In this document: piece by piece, positions 15,312-23,148 of the stretch
Numbering within the stretch: the stretch's first letter is position 1
Layout: every line of letters starts with the position of its first letter
NCBI GenBank assembly: GCA_023409995.1
Contig: JAEYQN010000073.1
Coordinates: forward strand, 1-26,059
Length of the DNA: 26,059 nucleotides
Direction: 5' to 3'
Source of the DNA: Cyanobacteria bacterium OH_CBB_238
GTDB lineage: Bacteria; Cyanobacteriota; Vampirovibrionia; Gastranaerophilales; Gastranaerophilaceae
Program-made: the position numbers and the translations under genes
The notes under the pieces: model-generated
Database searches by the model: none
What the model was told of the DNA's origin: nothing
The model's input: the letters and a program-made list of their open reading frames with translations, nothing else

Positions 15312-15357
15312 TAGCCATAGCATCCAAAGTTTTCCTTTGGGCTATGGCTAATTTTTT
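15310..15357 (+). terminator. Intrinsic terminator of hsp20
   Basis: A 12-bp perfect stem ATTAGCCATAGC / GCTATGGCTAAT (15310-15321, 15341-15352) has an inner 6-bp stem CCAAAG / CTTTGG in the loop, followed by TTTTT. It lies only about 25 bp before the next ATG. Confidence 0.9.
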
Positions 15358-15381
15358 AGTAAAAAGCAATAGGAGAGACAA

Positions 15382-15630
15382 ATGGTTACAATTCTTGGTA
15401 TTAAAGTAAATGATAGAATGGAACATGCTACTGATTTACAATCAATTTTGACAAAATTTGGTTGTTCTATCAAGACAAGACTTGGTATGCATAATGCAGG
15501 GACAGAATCCTGTGCCCCGTTTGGTGTTATACTTCTTGAAATTGTTGATAAGGATGAAGCTCTTAAAATAGAGAAAGAACTCCTTGAAATAAGTGGTATA
15601 GAAATTCAAAGAATGGTCTTTGAAAGTTAG
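15382..15630 (+). CDS. Small ACT-like protein, possibly TM1266-type regulator family
   Basis: An 82-residue protein of beta-alpha-beta-beta-alpha-beta pattern: VTILGIKV, a helix HATDLQSILTKFG, CSIKTRLGM, GVILLEIV, a helix DEALKIEKELLEIS, then IEIQRMVF. This fits the small ferredoxin/ACT-like fold seen in proteins annotated as putative iron-only hydrogenase system regulators (TM1266). I recall that resemblance rather than prove it. A loop HNAGTESCAPFG carries a Cys and a His that could bind a ligand or metal. AGGAGAG precedes the ATG at good spacing. It is 16 bp upstream of the flavoprotein gene, in one operon. No hydrogenase gene is in the window. Confidence 0.6.
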   Translation: MVTILGIKVNDRMEHATDLQSILTKFGCSIKTRLGMHNAGTESCAPFGVILLEIVDKDEALKIEKELLEISGIEIQRMVFES

Positions 15631-15646
15631 TTTGAAAGAAGGAAAA

Positions 15647-17020
15647 ATGACCAGAAAAGTTGTAATAATCGGTGGCGGGGCTGCCGGTCCTAAAACTGCT
15701 GCAAAACTTAGACGTGAGAATCCTGATTATGAAATTGACTTATATACAAAAGAAGGAGTCGTCTCTTATTCAGCTTGCGGATTACCTTACTTTATTGAGG
15801 GAATGATAGATGATTATCACAAACTAATTGTGAGGACGCCTGAACAATTTGCAAAGAATGACATCAATATTCATCTTTATCAAGAGTGTGTGCAAATACT
15901 TCCTGATAAACAAGAGGTGGTGATTAAAGATCTTAATAGTGATGAATTTTATAGCGTTTGTTATGATATTTTAGTTATTGCAACTGGTGCTCGCCCATAT
16001 ATTCCAAATATTGAAAATGTCGACAACGAAAATGTGTACACTCTAAGAACTATTGATGATGCAATAAAAATCAAAGAAGCAATGTCTGCCTCCCAAACAG
16101 TAACTATTGTTGGTGGAGGTTATATTGCTATTGAGCTTTTAGAAGCTTTTGTTCATAATAAACTAAAAGTTAATATAATAGATGTTAACAAACATATAAT
16201 GAACGTTTTTGATGATGACATTGCAGAGCTTATTGAAAGCCATGTTAAAAAAAGAAGTGGTGATTTTGTTAATATTATTACCTCAGATGTCGTTGTTCGT
16301 TTTGAAGCGGAAAATGGTAGAGTTAACAAAGTTGTTACTGCTAATGGGCGAGAGCTAGATACTGATTTTGTAGTTATAGCTGCAGGTGTTGTTCCCAGCT
16401 CTGAGTTAGTGGATGGAATAGGCATCACTAAGGGTATAAAGAATACAATAAGAGTTAACAGTCATTTTATGACAAATAAGTCTAACATATTTGCAGTTGG
16501 GGATTGTGCTGAAAAACGTCACAGCGTAACACATAAACCTTGTTGGATTCCTTTGGGTTCCACTGCAAATAAAGAAGGTCGATGTGCGGCTCTTAATATA
16601 AGCGGGCTTAATTGTGACTTTGAAGGTGTCTTGGGATCAGCTGTTACAAGATATTTCTCTTTTACAATGTCTATGACAGGGATTACAGAAAGAGAGGCAA
16701 AAGATCTTGGCTACCACACTGTATGTTCATTAGTTACAAAAAAAGATAGAGCAGGATATATGCCTGAAGTCGAGAATATCACAATAAAACTGGTTATAGA
16801 CAAGCATTCAAGAGAGATTCTTGGTGCACAGGCTATAGGTTGTGGTGAGGCAAATCAAAGGATTAATACTGTATCTTCATCGCTTCTTGTAAGTACTAAA
16901 ATTGATGATTTTTTAAATCTTGATCTGCCATATGCTCCACCATATTCGCCAGCAATTGATCCATTATTGAATGCTGCTCAAATTGTTTATGATAAGTTAG
17001 AGTTAAGAAAGCCTGATTAA
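15647..17020 (+). CDS. CoA-disulfide reductase / NADH oxidase-type FAD-dependent oxidoreductase
   Basis: A 457-residue two-dinucleotide-fold flavoprotein of the NADH oxidase/NADH peroxidase/CoA-disulfide reductase family. The FAD-binding GGGAAG lies at 9-14, a redox-active cysteine in SYSACGLPYF (C44), ATGARPYIP before the second fold, an NAD(P)H-binding GGGYIAIE, and a second FAD motif FAVGDCAE. The C-terminal dimerisation domain is present (VTRYFSFTMSMTGITEREA). The single Cys supports sulfenic-acid or CoA-disulfide chemistry; the sequence alone does not settle oxygen, peroxide, CoA-disulfide or polysulfide as substrate. A frame open from 15620 exists, but GAAGGA before 15647 sets the start. 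It ends at a bidirectional terminator. Its likely role is oxygen or thiol stress defence in an anaerobe. Confidence 0.9.
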   Translation: MTRKVVIIGGGAAGPKTAAKLRRENPDYEIDLYTKEGVVSYSACGLPYFIEGMIDDYHKLIVRTPEQFAKNDINIHLYQECVQILPDKQEVVIKDLNSDEFYSVCYDILVIATGARPYIPNIENVDNENVYTLRTIDDAIKIKEAMSASQTVTIVGGGYIAIELLEAFVHNKLKVNIIDVNKHIMNVFDDDIAELIESHVKKRSGDFVNIITSDVVVRFEAENGRVNKVVTANGRELDTDFVVIAAGVVPSSELVDGIGITKGIKNTIRVNSHFMTNKSNIFAVGDCAEKRHSVTHKPCWIPLGSTANKEGRCAALNISGLNCDFEGVLGSAVTRYFSFTMSMTGITEREAKDLGYHTVCSLVTKKDRAGYMPEVENITIKLVIDKHSREILGAQAIGCGEANQRINTVSSSLLVSTKIDDFLNLDLPYAPPYSPAIDPLLNAAQIVYDKLELRKPD

Positions 17021-17038
17021 AAATAGTGTTGAATAATA

Positions 17039-17067
17039 AAAAAGGAAGCAATTAATGCTTCCTTTTT
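17039..17067. terminator. Bidirectional intrinsic terminator
   Basis: A 12-bp perfect stem AAAAAGGAAGCA / TGCTTCCTTTTT with a 5-nt loop lies between the convergent flavoprotein and protease genes. Confidence 0.9.
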
Positions 17068-17080
17068 ATTGAGATATTTT

Positions 17081-18310
17081 TTATCTTGATGCTTTACAAG
17101 GGGTATCTGAAGTAATCATTTGTAGTAATGCATTTTGGGCTTTTGCTAATTGACTATCATTTTTATTTTTTATGTCTTCATCACTTAATTTTACTTCAAT
17201 ATCTGGAGCTATACCCTTTTTGTTAATGTCGGTTCCGTTTGGAGTGAGGTATTTCTGTATTGTTATGTTGACTCCTGAGCCACCAGGTAGTTTGTTTATT
17301 TCTTGTACAAGACCTTTTCCAAATGAGTTTTCACCCACTAGTAAAGCTCTTTGATTATCTTTCATTGCTCCTGAAAATATTTCACTGGCAGAAGCACTGC
17401 CCTTGTTAATAAGTATTACTATCGGTTTATCTGAAACCAGTTTTCTAGAAGCTCTTGTTGTATCTTTATAACCATCTCTATCAACAGTACTGACAATCAC
17501 TCCTCCGTTTAGAAATAGGTCAGATAACATTATTGCATTTGTTAATAAACCGCCTGGATTTGATCTAAGGTCAATAATTATACCTTTTTTACCAGAATAT
17601 CCATTTAGTACCGTAGTAAATTCTTGAGCTGCATTTTTACTTATAAAAGAACTTAATCTGATATAGCCAATCGATCTATCAAGTTTAAAGTTTTCTGGAG
17701 TTTTTGTAGAAACTGATTTTATTTCTATTTTAGCTCTTGTTATTTTATATAGTTTATTAGGTTGGTCTTTTCTTTTGATAAGAAGGTCTACAGACGTTCC
17801 TTCTTGGCCTCTGATTTTGTCTGCGGCTTTATCAACGGTTATACCCTTTGTTGATTCTCCATTGATTTCGAGGATTTCATCTTCAGCTTGTAAGCCAGCT
17901 TTTTCACCTGGGGTATCTTCAATTGGTGAAATAACTAGAAGTTTGCCGTCTCTAACTCCTATTTGAACACCAATTCCCATTAGAGATCCTTTTATTGAGC
18001 TTGTTTCTTCTGCAAATTCTTTTGGATTTAAGAATTTAGTGTATGGGTCGTTAAGACTTGCTAACATTGTATCAATAGCAACATAAGCATCTTCGTCTGT
18101 CTGAATATATTTATCATATTTGCACTTCCACCTATTCCAGTTTTGTGCATTATTGTGCTGGTCCACATATTTTGTGTTTATTAACTTCCAAACCTGATCG
18201 TAAAGTTGAGCCGGTGTAGAGGCTGATACTGAGTTTCCAATTAGGGCTACTAATATTAAAACAGTTGATACCAGTGAAAGTATGCCGTATTTTTTCATAA
18301 AATTTTTCAA
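17081..18310 (-). CDS. ctpA: Carboxyl-terminal processing protease, S41 family
   Basis: A 409-residue exported serine protease of the Ctp/Tsp family. An N-terminal signal peptide or anchor (GILSLVSTVLILVALIG) ends near VSA-ST (about 30). Then come a helical region, a PDZ domain (about 108-190, MGIGVQIGV...GLQAEDEILEINGE), and the S41 core with GYIRLSSF, IDLRSNPGG, NKGSASASEIF and ENSFGKG. The Ser-Lys dyad is S307 and K332, with the family's usual 25-residue spacing. Such enzymes trim C-termini of envelope proteins in the periplasm. The start is a TTG at 18310, supported by AAGGAG seven bases upstream; the internal ATG at codon 5 is too far from it. The last residues TPCKASR lack any added domain. 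Confidence 0.93.
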   Translation of the reverse strand: MKNFMKKYGILSLVSTVLILVALIGNSVSASTPAQLYDQVWKLINTKYVDQHNNAQNWNRWKCKYDKYIQTDEDAYVAIDTMLASLNDPYTKFLNPKEFAEETSSIKGSLMGIGVQIGVRDGKLLVISPIEDTPGEKAGLQAEDEILEINGESTKGITVDKAADKIRGQEGTSVDLLIKRKDQPNKLYKITRAKIEIKSVSTKTPENFKLDRSIGYIRLSSFISKNAAQEFTTVLNGYSGKKGIIIDLRSNPGGLLTNAIMLSDLFLNGGVIVSTVDRDGYKDTTRASRKLVSDKPIVILINKGSASASEIFSGAMKDNQRALLVGENSFGKGLVQEINKLPGGSGVNITIQKYLTPNGTDINKKGIAPDIEVKLSDEDIKNKNDSQLAKAQNALLQMITSDTPCKASR

Positions 18311-18337
18311 AAGACTTCTCCTTACTCGTTAGTTATT

Positions 18338-18365
18338 ATAATATAAAACCATATAAAATAATCAA
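18338..18365 (-). promoter_or_regulatory. Probable promoter of the S41 protease gene
   Basis: On the minus strand, TTGATT (18365-18360) and TATTAT (18343-18338) are 16 bp apart. A perfect TATAAT overlaps at 18340-18335, but its spacing of 19 bp is long. Confidence 0.4.
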
Positions 18366-18495
18366 TCCTCTTGTTGTATATCTTGTTGGGTTGAACAAAT
18401 AATGTTTAAATATTTAGTTACAACTTGATATATTTAATAAATATTTGTTAATATATTCACTGTAACTTACCAATTCTGCAAAATAGGGGCATTGC

Positions 18496-19083
18496 TTGCA
18501 TAAATATTATTTTAAAATTAAAAAAAATGATACAGAGTTAGAGTTTGCAACAGATAATCTGGATGATTTTGATACAAAGGTTTCTGAATGGGTTGGGGTT
18601 ATTTGCCCGCCACTGGAAAATGGTTCTATAAATTCTTCTAAACAAAGAATGGATTTTATAGAAATTAAAGATCTTATAAATATCAATAAATTGACAGGAA
18701 AAACTGGCGAAGAAGCAGAGGTTGCTTTTGATGATATTCTTGAAGAATCCATGGTAAACCCTAAAATAGATCTTGATAATCGTGAATTTGAGGAGACTCC
18801 ATTAATTCAGCTTTTTAATGAAAGAAGCCCCAGCTCGCATCTTGATGTTCTCATTCTTGTTTGTTTTTATATGATACATTTTGAAAACATTAATAGAATA
18901 TCAATCAAACAGATTAATAGTTATATTGTTCCAATCGCCAAAGAACCCATAACTCATTTAACAGTTCAAAATGCTATAGATAGAGGCTTACTTGAGCTTA
19001 TTCCTGACTTAACTGGTTATGCTGATGTTACAGAATATGCTCTTACTCAAGCCGGAGAGGAATATTATTTTAATGGTTTCTAA
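18496..19083 (+). CDS. Unknown protein with a probable C-terminal winged helix, overlapping mnmA
   Basis: A 195-residue acidic protein, not recognised. The N-terminal half looks like a small alpha/beta domain (KYYFKIKKNDTELEF, then WVGVICPPLENG). The C-terminal half (about 110-195) reads like a winged helix: LDVLILVCFYMIHFENINRISIKQINSYIV, THLTVQNAIDRGLLEL, and the ending YALTQAGEEYYF, typical of the wing in HTH proteins. There is no signal peptide. The start is a TTG at 18496 with AGGGGC upstream; no ATG in frame lies near. Its end overlaps mnmA by 11 bp. It may regulate transcription or bind RNA; that is inference from shape only. Confidence 0.75.
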   Translation: MHKYYFKIKKNDTELEFATDNLDDFDTKVSEWVGVICPPLENGSINSSKQRMDFIEIKDLININKLTGKTGEEAEVAFDDILEESMVNPKIDLDNREFEETPLIQLFNERSPSSHLDVLILVCFYMIHFENINRISIKQINSYIVPIAKEPITHLTVQNAIDRGLLELIPDLTGYADVTEYALTQAGEEYYFNGF

Positions 19084-20122
19084 AACAAAAGTTGCTGTGG
19101 CTTTGAGTGGAGGAATTGACAGCTCTGTAAGTGCTTTCCTAATGCTTGATAAAGGATATGATGTAGTTGCAATAACTGCAAAAATGGTTGACGATGAACA
19201 TTCAGAAGTAGTAATTTTAGACGCAAAAAAAGTTGCTGATAAGCTTGGAATTGAGCATTATGTTGTTGATTTGTCAGGTGAATTTAAGAATAAGGTTATA
19301 GATTATTTTGAAAGTTCATACCAAAATGCAGAGACGCCAAATCCATGCGTAAAGTGTAATAAGTATATTAAGTGGGGCGCTATATTAGATTATGCTTTAA
19401 ATCAGCTTGGTGTAGACTATATTGCAACAGGACATTATGCCAGAGTTGAAAAAGAAGATGGGAATATTTTGCTCTACCCTCCTGTAGACAAAAAAAAAGA
19501 TCAGCTTTATTACTTGTTTGAATTAACTCAAGAACAACTTTCCAAAACGATTTTCCCTTTAGATAGACTTACAAAAGAACAAGTTAGGGTCATAGCTGAA
19601 GAAAATGATTTACCCTCAAAGTCGCAAAAAGAGAGTCAGGACATTTGTTTTATTCAAAAACCTATGACAACAAAAGAATATCTACATGAAAATCTGGATG
19701 TTTGTGATGGAGATTTTGTGTTTTATCGAACAGGAGAGGTGTTGGGCCAACATAGTGGCTTTTGTCAGTATACAGTTGGACAAAGGAAAGGTATTGGAAT
19801 ATCTTATTCCGAACCTTTATATGTTGTTAAAATTGACTCTTGTAAAAATATTGTTTATCTTGGAATTGAAGATGATCTTCGAAGACGATCTATTATGCTT
19901 GAAAATGTTAACTGGCATGATAATACGCATGAAATGCCATTTGAAGCCCTTGTCAAAATCAGATATCATATGGAGCCACGCAAAGCACTATTAATTCCCG
20001 TGGATGATCTTATTAAAGTTATATTTTATGAAGACGTGTTTGCTCCCGCTAAAGGGCAAGCTGCTGTGTTTTATCATCTGCATGATGGACATTTATTAGG
20101 CGGGGGATGGATAGCTTCTTAG
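19073..20122 (+). CDS. mnmA: tRNA-specific 2-thiouridylase
   Basis: A 349-residue enzyme that adenylates and thiolates U34 of tRNA-Lys, -Glu and -Gln in the cytoplasm. The PP-loop ATPase motif is LSGGIDSS (11-18). The catalytic cysteines are both present: C92 in NPCVKCN and C192 in SQDICFI. YIATGHYARV and TVGQRKGIG are further family blocks. The frame is open from 19019, but the homologous N-terminus begins at the ATG at 19073 (MVSKTKVAVALSGG), inside the end of the upstream gene. No ideal ribosome site sits there (GGAGAGG is about 12 bases upstream), so translation is probably coupled to the upstream gene. The 3' end overlaps the convergent gene by 4 bp. Confidence 0.95.
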   Translation: MVSKTKVAVALSGGIDSSVSAFLMLDKGYDVVAITAKMVDDEHSEVVILDAKKVADKLGIEHYVVDLSGEFKNKVIDYFESSYQNAETPNPCVKCNKYIKWGAILDYALNQLGVDYIATGHYARVEKEDGNILLYPPVDKKKDQLYYLFELTQEQLSKTIFPLDRLTKEQVRVIAEENDLPSKSQKESQDICFIQKPMTTKEYLHENLDVCDGDFVFYRTGEVLGQHSGFCQYTVGQRKGIGISYSEPLYVVKIDSCKNIVYLGIEDDLRRRSIMLENVNWHDNTHEMPFEALVKIRYHMEPRKALLIPVDDLIKVIFYEDVFAPAKGQAAVFYHLHDGHLLGGGWIAS

Positions 20123-21654
20123 TCTTTTTTAAATTTTACTGATGAGTCAAAGCTTGTCTTTTGGTAATATCTTAAATCAGGATTAGGGGCTATATATTGT
20201 TTTTTCAAACCTTTTATCGGTAGAAATAATCCAAATCTTTCATCACTAAAAATTAGTTTCCAGTCTTTATCTTCAAGCATTACCTTATATACTGGATATT
20301 TTTTCTCAAGAATTATTATGTCTGTCTTATAATCTGTAATTATTTTTTTCCAGTTATCACCTTTTAATAGGTGAAAATCTCTTATTTTTGGCAATAAATC
20401 GTCATTATAGACTTCTTCATATCTTCCGTCCATAACCACAAGATTATTGGGAAATAGTTTGTATATTACATAACTTCCGAACTGGAAATTTACAAAAATA
20501 TTACCTTTTAAATTGTTTTGTTTAATGAAATCTATTTGGTAGATAGGATAGTTATCACTTTTAACAGGAATTTCTTTATAAGATCTATCAATTGCCAGAA
20601 GAGAAAATAATATTACTAAGGAATAGATAAATACTTTATTTATCTTTATTTGTGGATTACTTATATTTAATTTAAATTTCTTTAGCAAAGAAAAGAAGTC
20701 CTCATATAAAAATATTGCTGCAGTTATTACAAAAAATGGTTGATGTTTCACGTGTGCAATGGCCAAATATGCAGTTATCAGCAATAAGATTATTTTCGTT
20801 TTGTCTGCTTTAATATAATTTATTTTTTCAGTAACAGCTTTTATAGCTATGGTTAGTGTGGAAATTAATAAAAATATTTTAAACTTTATTAAGCTGAACA
20901 TTAGTGCTTTGTCGAAGCTTCCTCTCCACTCGGCAATTAGTGGTCTTTTCATCGTTGTAGCTTTTATTAAAAAGAACAAGTATTGAAGTCCAAATGGATT
21001 TATAATAAGAGCAATACAAGTGGCAGCTAGAGAGAATAAGAGATCCTTGACTGGTTTTTTATCTAACGCTTCTCCTAGAATATAGATTGCTAAAAGACCA
21101 ATCCCGCTTACGCAGCCACCATGAATATTGTTCCAAAATACCATCATTATAGGGAAATAGAATATCCATTTTTTTTCTCCTCTTCTTATCCTTTCTAGAA
21201 GGTAAATCCAAAGGGTAAAGAACACAAACGTAAATAGATGACATCTTATAGTAGCTGCTGCAACATTCATTAAAGCTAGAAGTGCAACTATGTAATAAAA
21301 TATGTTTGTTGAGTCGATTGTTTTATCTGATCTTAATTCTATTGTTTTATTAATTATTATAAATATTAATGATAGTAATATACCTTTTAGCAATATCAAG
21401 CCTGTTTGCCCAAAATATTTGAACACTATATAGAATATTACACTGGCTCCCCACTCATGATCATACCAGGTATGAGTTGGTGTATATGAGAAAATATCAT
21501 TTCTCATAAATGTTCCGGTTTCAACTATGTGTTGTCCAACAAGCAATCTTGCCCATAGGTCGTAGTCAGCAATATTTTGCAAGAATGCTGCAGCAATACA
21601 TATGCTGATAATTGTTATGAGGAATAAAATATATGATTTGTTTATTTTGTCCAT
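20119..21654 (-). CDS. Polytopic membrane protein, GT-C glycosyltransferase-like
   Basis: A 511-residue inner-membrane protein. About ten hydrophobic segments lie between residues 8 and 360, the first being YILFLITIISICIAAAFL. The first external loop holds DYDLWARLLVGQHIVETG and a WYDHEWGA motif, with acidic residues where GT-C enzymes bind metal and lipid-linked sugar. The C-terminal soluble domain contains GNIFVNFQFGSYVIYKL and VVMDGRYEEVY, a pattern common in bacterial GT-C-like proteins of unknown specificity. A lipid-linked sugar transferase role is an inference. There is a weak ribosome site before the ATG at 21654. Its stop overlaps the mnmA stop, with no terminator between them. Confidence 0.75.
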   Translation of the reverse strand: MDKINKSYILFLITIISICIAAAFLQNIADYDLWARLLVGQHIVETGTFMRNDIFSYTPTHTWYDHEWGASVIFYIVFKYFGQTGLILLKGILLSLIFIIINKTIELRSDKTIDSTNIFYYIVALLALMNVAAATIRCHLFTFVFFTLWIYLLERIRRGEKKWIFYFPIMMVFWNNIHGGCVSGIGLLAIYILGEALDKKPVKDLLFSLAATCIALIINPFGLQYLFFLIKATTMKRPLIAEWRGSFDKALMFSLIKFKIFLLISTLTIAIKAVTEKINYIKADKTKIILLLITAYLAIAHVKHQPFFVITAAIFLYEDFFSLLKKFKLNISNPQIKINKVFIYSLVILFSLLAIDRSYKEIPVKSDNYPIYQIDFIKQNNLKGNIFVNFQFGSYVIYKLFPNNLVVMDGRYEEVYNDDLLPKIRDFHLLKGDNWKKIITDYKTDIIILEKKYPVYKVMLEDKDWKLIFSDERFGLFLPIKGLKKQYIAPNPDLRYYQKTSFDSSVKFKKD

Positions 21655-21744
21655 TTTTTAGCCTATACTGTAATTTATCAACTATATTTGATTATAACTA
21701 AATACAGTACTTCCGACCAGTTTGTAACTTAAGGGTTAAAGTTT

Positions 21745-22671
21745 ATGAAATTGATATCAGAAAATATACATATAATTTCAAAAGAAATAAAAGATGCCAT
21801 TTTGACAAGAAACGAATCTGTAATTTTGGATTTGTTATATAAAATTAAGCCCACATTGCCAGATTGGATTGATCTAAATATAGGGCCGGCTAAAAAAGAT
21901 TTTGCAGGTTCAATGCAGTGGTTGGTAAAACTTCTGAAGCAGAATACCAATCTTCCATTATCATTTGATTCTAGTAATTTGGAGGAGATAGAGTCGGGTC
22001 TAAAAATTGCAAGAAACCCTTCTATGTGCATTATTAATAGCACAACTGCTGAGCCAGATAGGCTAGAAACTATTACTGATATGGCAAAAAAGTATGATTG
22101 TAATTTAATAGCATTGACTTTGAATAAAAAAATTGGTATTCCGAAAATGGCTGATGACAGATTAGAGTTGGCTTTTTCTATAATTGAAAAAACAATGGAA
22201 AAAAATATAGATAATTCAAAAATTTTTTTTGATCCTTTAATTTTGCCCATAAGTGTGGATCAATCTCAATCTATTCAAGCATTAGATACTATAAGAATGT
22301 TTAAAGCCAGTTTTGATCCTCCAACATCAACGACAATTGGTCTTTCAAATGTTTCAAATGGCTCACCTCGACCAATTAGAGCACTGATCAATCAAGTATT
22401 TTTTGTTTTAGCAGCTGGCTGCGGCTTAGATACAGCGATCGTAGATTCTTTTGATATAGAACTGAGTAGAATAAATAAAGTTATAGAATCAAGAAAAGTA
22501 GAACATAAAAAAGATTCGCTATTTTTAGCATTATTTGATATGATGCAGGGTTTTGGAGAGTTAGAGGATATCTCTTATGATAAAAGTGATGTTTATCAAG
22601 TTCAGATATATAAGACAGCTCAGATATTGTTAAATAAAAATATATATTCACATAGCTATTTAGATATATAA
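21745..22671 (+). CDS. AcsE-like methyltetrahydrofolate:corrinoid protein methyltransferase
   Basis: A 308-residue pterin-binding TIM-barrel protein. The segments WIDLNIGPAKKD (about 41-52), LPLSFDSSN, MCIINSTTAEPDRLE, LIALTLNK...GIPK, IFFDPLILPIS and TTIGLSNVSNG follow the order of AcsE, which moves the methyl group of 5-methyltetrahydrofolate to the corrinoid iron-sulfur protein in the Wood-Ljungdahl pathway. It lacks cobalamin-binding and activation domains of MetH, so it is a stand-alone methyltransferase. No CODH/ACS, corrinoid protein or formate-branch gene is near, so its methyl acceptor is unknown. AAGGG lies about ten bases before the ATG. A terminator follows. Confidence 0.85.
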   Translation: MKLISENIHIISKEIKDAILTRNESVILDLLYKIKPTLPDWIDLNIGPAKKDFAGSMQWLVKLLKQNTNLPLSFDSSNLEEIESGLKIARNPSMCIINSTTAEPDRLETITDMAKKYDCNLIALTLNKKIGIPKMADDRLELAFSIIEKTMEKNIDNSKIFFDPLILPISVDQSQSIQALDTIRMFKASFDPPTSTTIGLSNVSNGSPRPIRALINQVFFVLAAGCGLDTAIVDSFDIELSRINKVIESRKVEHKKDSLFLALFDMMQGFGELEDISYDKSDVYQVQIYKTAQILLNKNIYSHSYLDI

Positions 22672-22688
22672 GGTTTTAAGAAACAAAG

Positions 22689-22727
22689 TTAAAAGATGAA
22701 CTTTTTAAATCAAAGTTCATCTTTTAA
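22689..22727. terminator. Bidirectional intrinsic terminator
   Basis: A 16-bp perfect stem TTAAAAGATGAACTTT / AAAGTTCATCTTTTAA with a 7-nt loop lies between the convergent AcsE-like gene and the HEAT-like gene. Confidence 0.9.
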
Positions 22728-22745
22728 TTATAATAATTATTTTCT

Positions 22746-23111
22746 CTAACAAGAGAAAGTCAATAAAGTTCTGACTGAGCGTGCTGTTTCTCTTATATCT
22801 TCTTCTGAGTGCATATCAATAGTGTCATCTAATATCTTAACTGCCTTATCCTTGTCTTTTAAAGATACTAGTTCATTTATTGTACTCATTGCTACTCTTG
22901 CGCTTAAGTCATTTATCCCTTTTCCTCGTGAAATTAGAACAATTCTCAAAGATTCTTCAGTGTTCTTTTGTACCAAAGCTTTTGCGGTTAGCTCTCTGAT
23001 CTCGTCGTTATCAGAGTTAGTTCCAATTTTTTCAAGAACCATAATTGCTTCTTCATCTTGGTGCTGTCCTAATGCTTCAATTATATTTTTTATTTTTTGA
23101 TTAGATTCCAT
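22746..23111 (-). CDS. Small HEAT/ARM-repeat-like protein
   Basis: A 121-residue all-helical protein with about three helix pairs: HQDEEAIMVLEKIG...DNDEIRELTAKALVQ, EESLRIVLISRG...DLSARVAMSTINELVSL, and DKAVKILDDTID...EEDIRETARSVRTLL. The alternation of small and leucine residues and the regular 35-residue spacing fit HEAT or ARM scaffolds, which bind other proteins. No catalytic motif is seen. AGGAGAA precedes the ATG at 23111 by seven bases. It follows the FKG-motif gene by 37 bp on the same strand and probably shares its transcript. The partner is unknown. Confidence 0.75.
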   Translation of the reverse strand: MESNQKIKNIIEALGQHQDEEAIMVLEKIGTNSDNDEIRELTAKALVQKNTEESLRIVLISRGKGINDLSARVAMSTINELVSLKDKDKAVKILDDTIDMHSEEDIRETARSVRTLLTFSC

Positions 23112-23148
23112 TTTTTTCTCCTAGGTTTTATAAAGTTATCAATTAAAT

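Noticed and set aside
21667..21709. Spaced inverted repeat TACTGTA...TACAGTA before the AcsE-like gene
   Set aside because: Seven-bp arms over 30 bp apart in AT-rich DNA are expected by chance.
21729..22250. A 173-codon open frame antisense to the AcsE-like gene
   Set aside because: The plus-strand product has full family motifs over the same bases; the antisense product shows no recognisable features.
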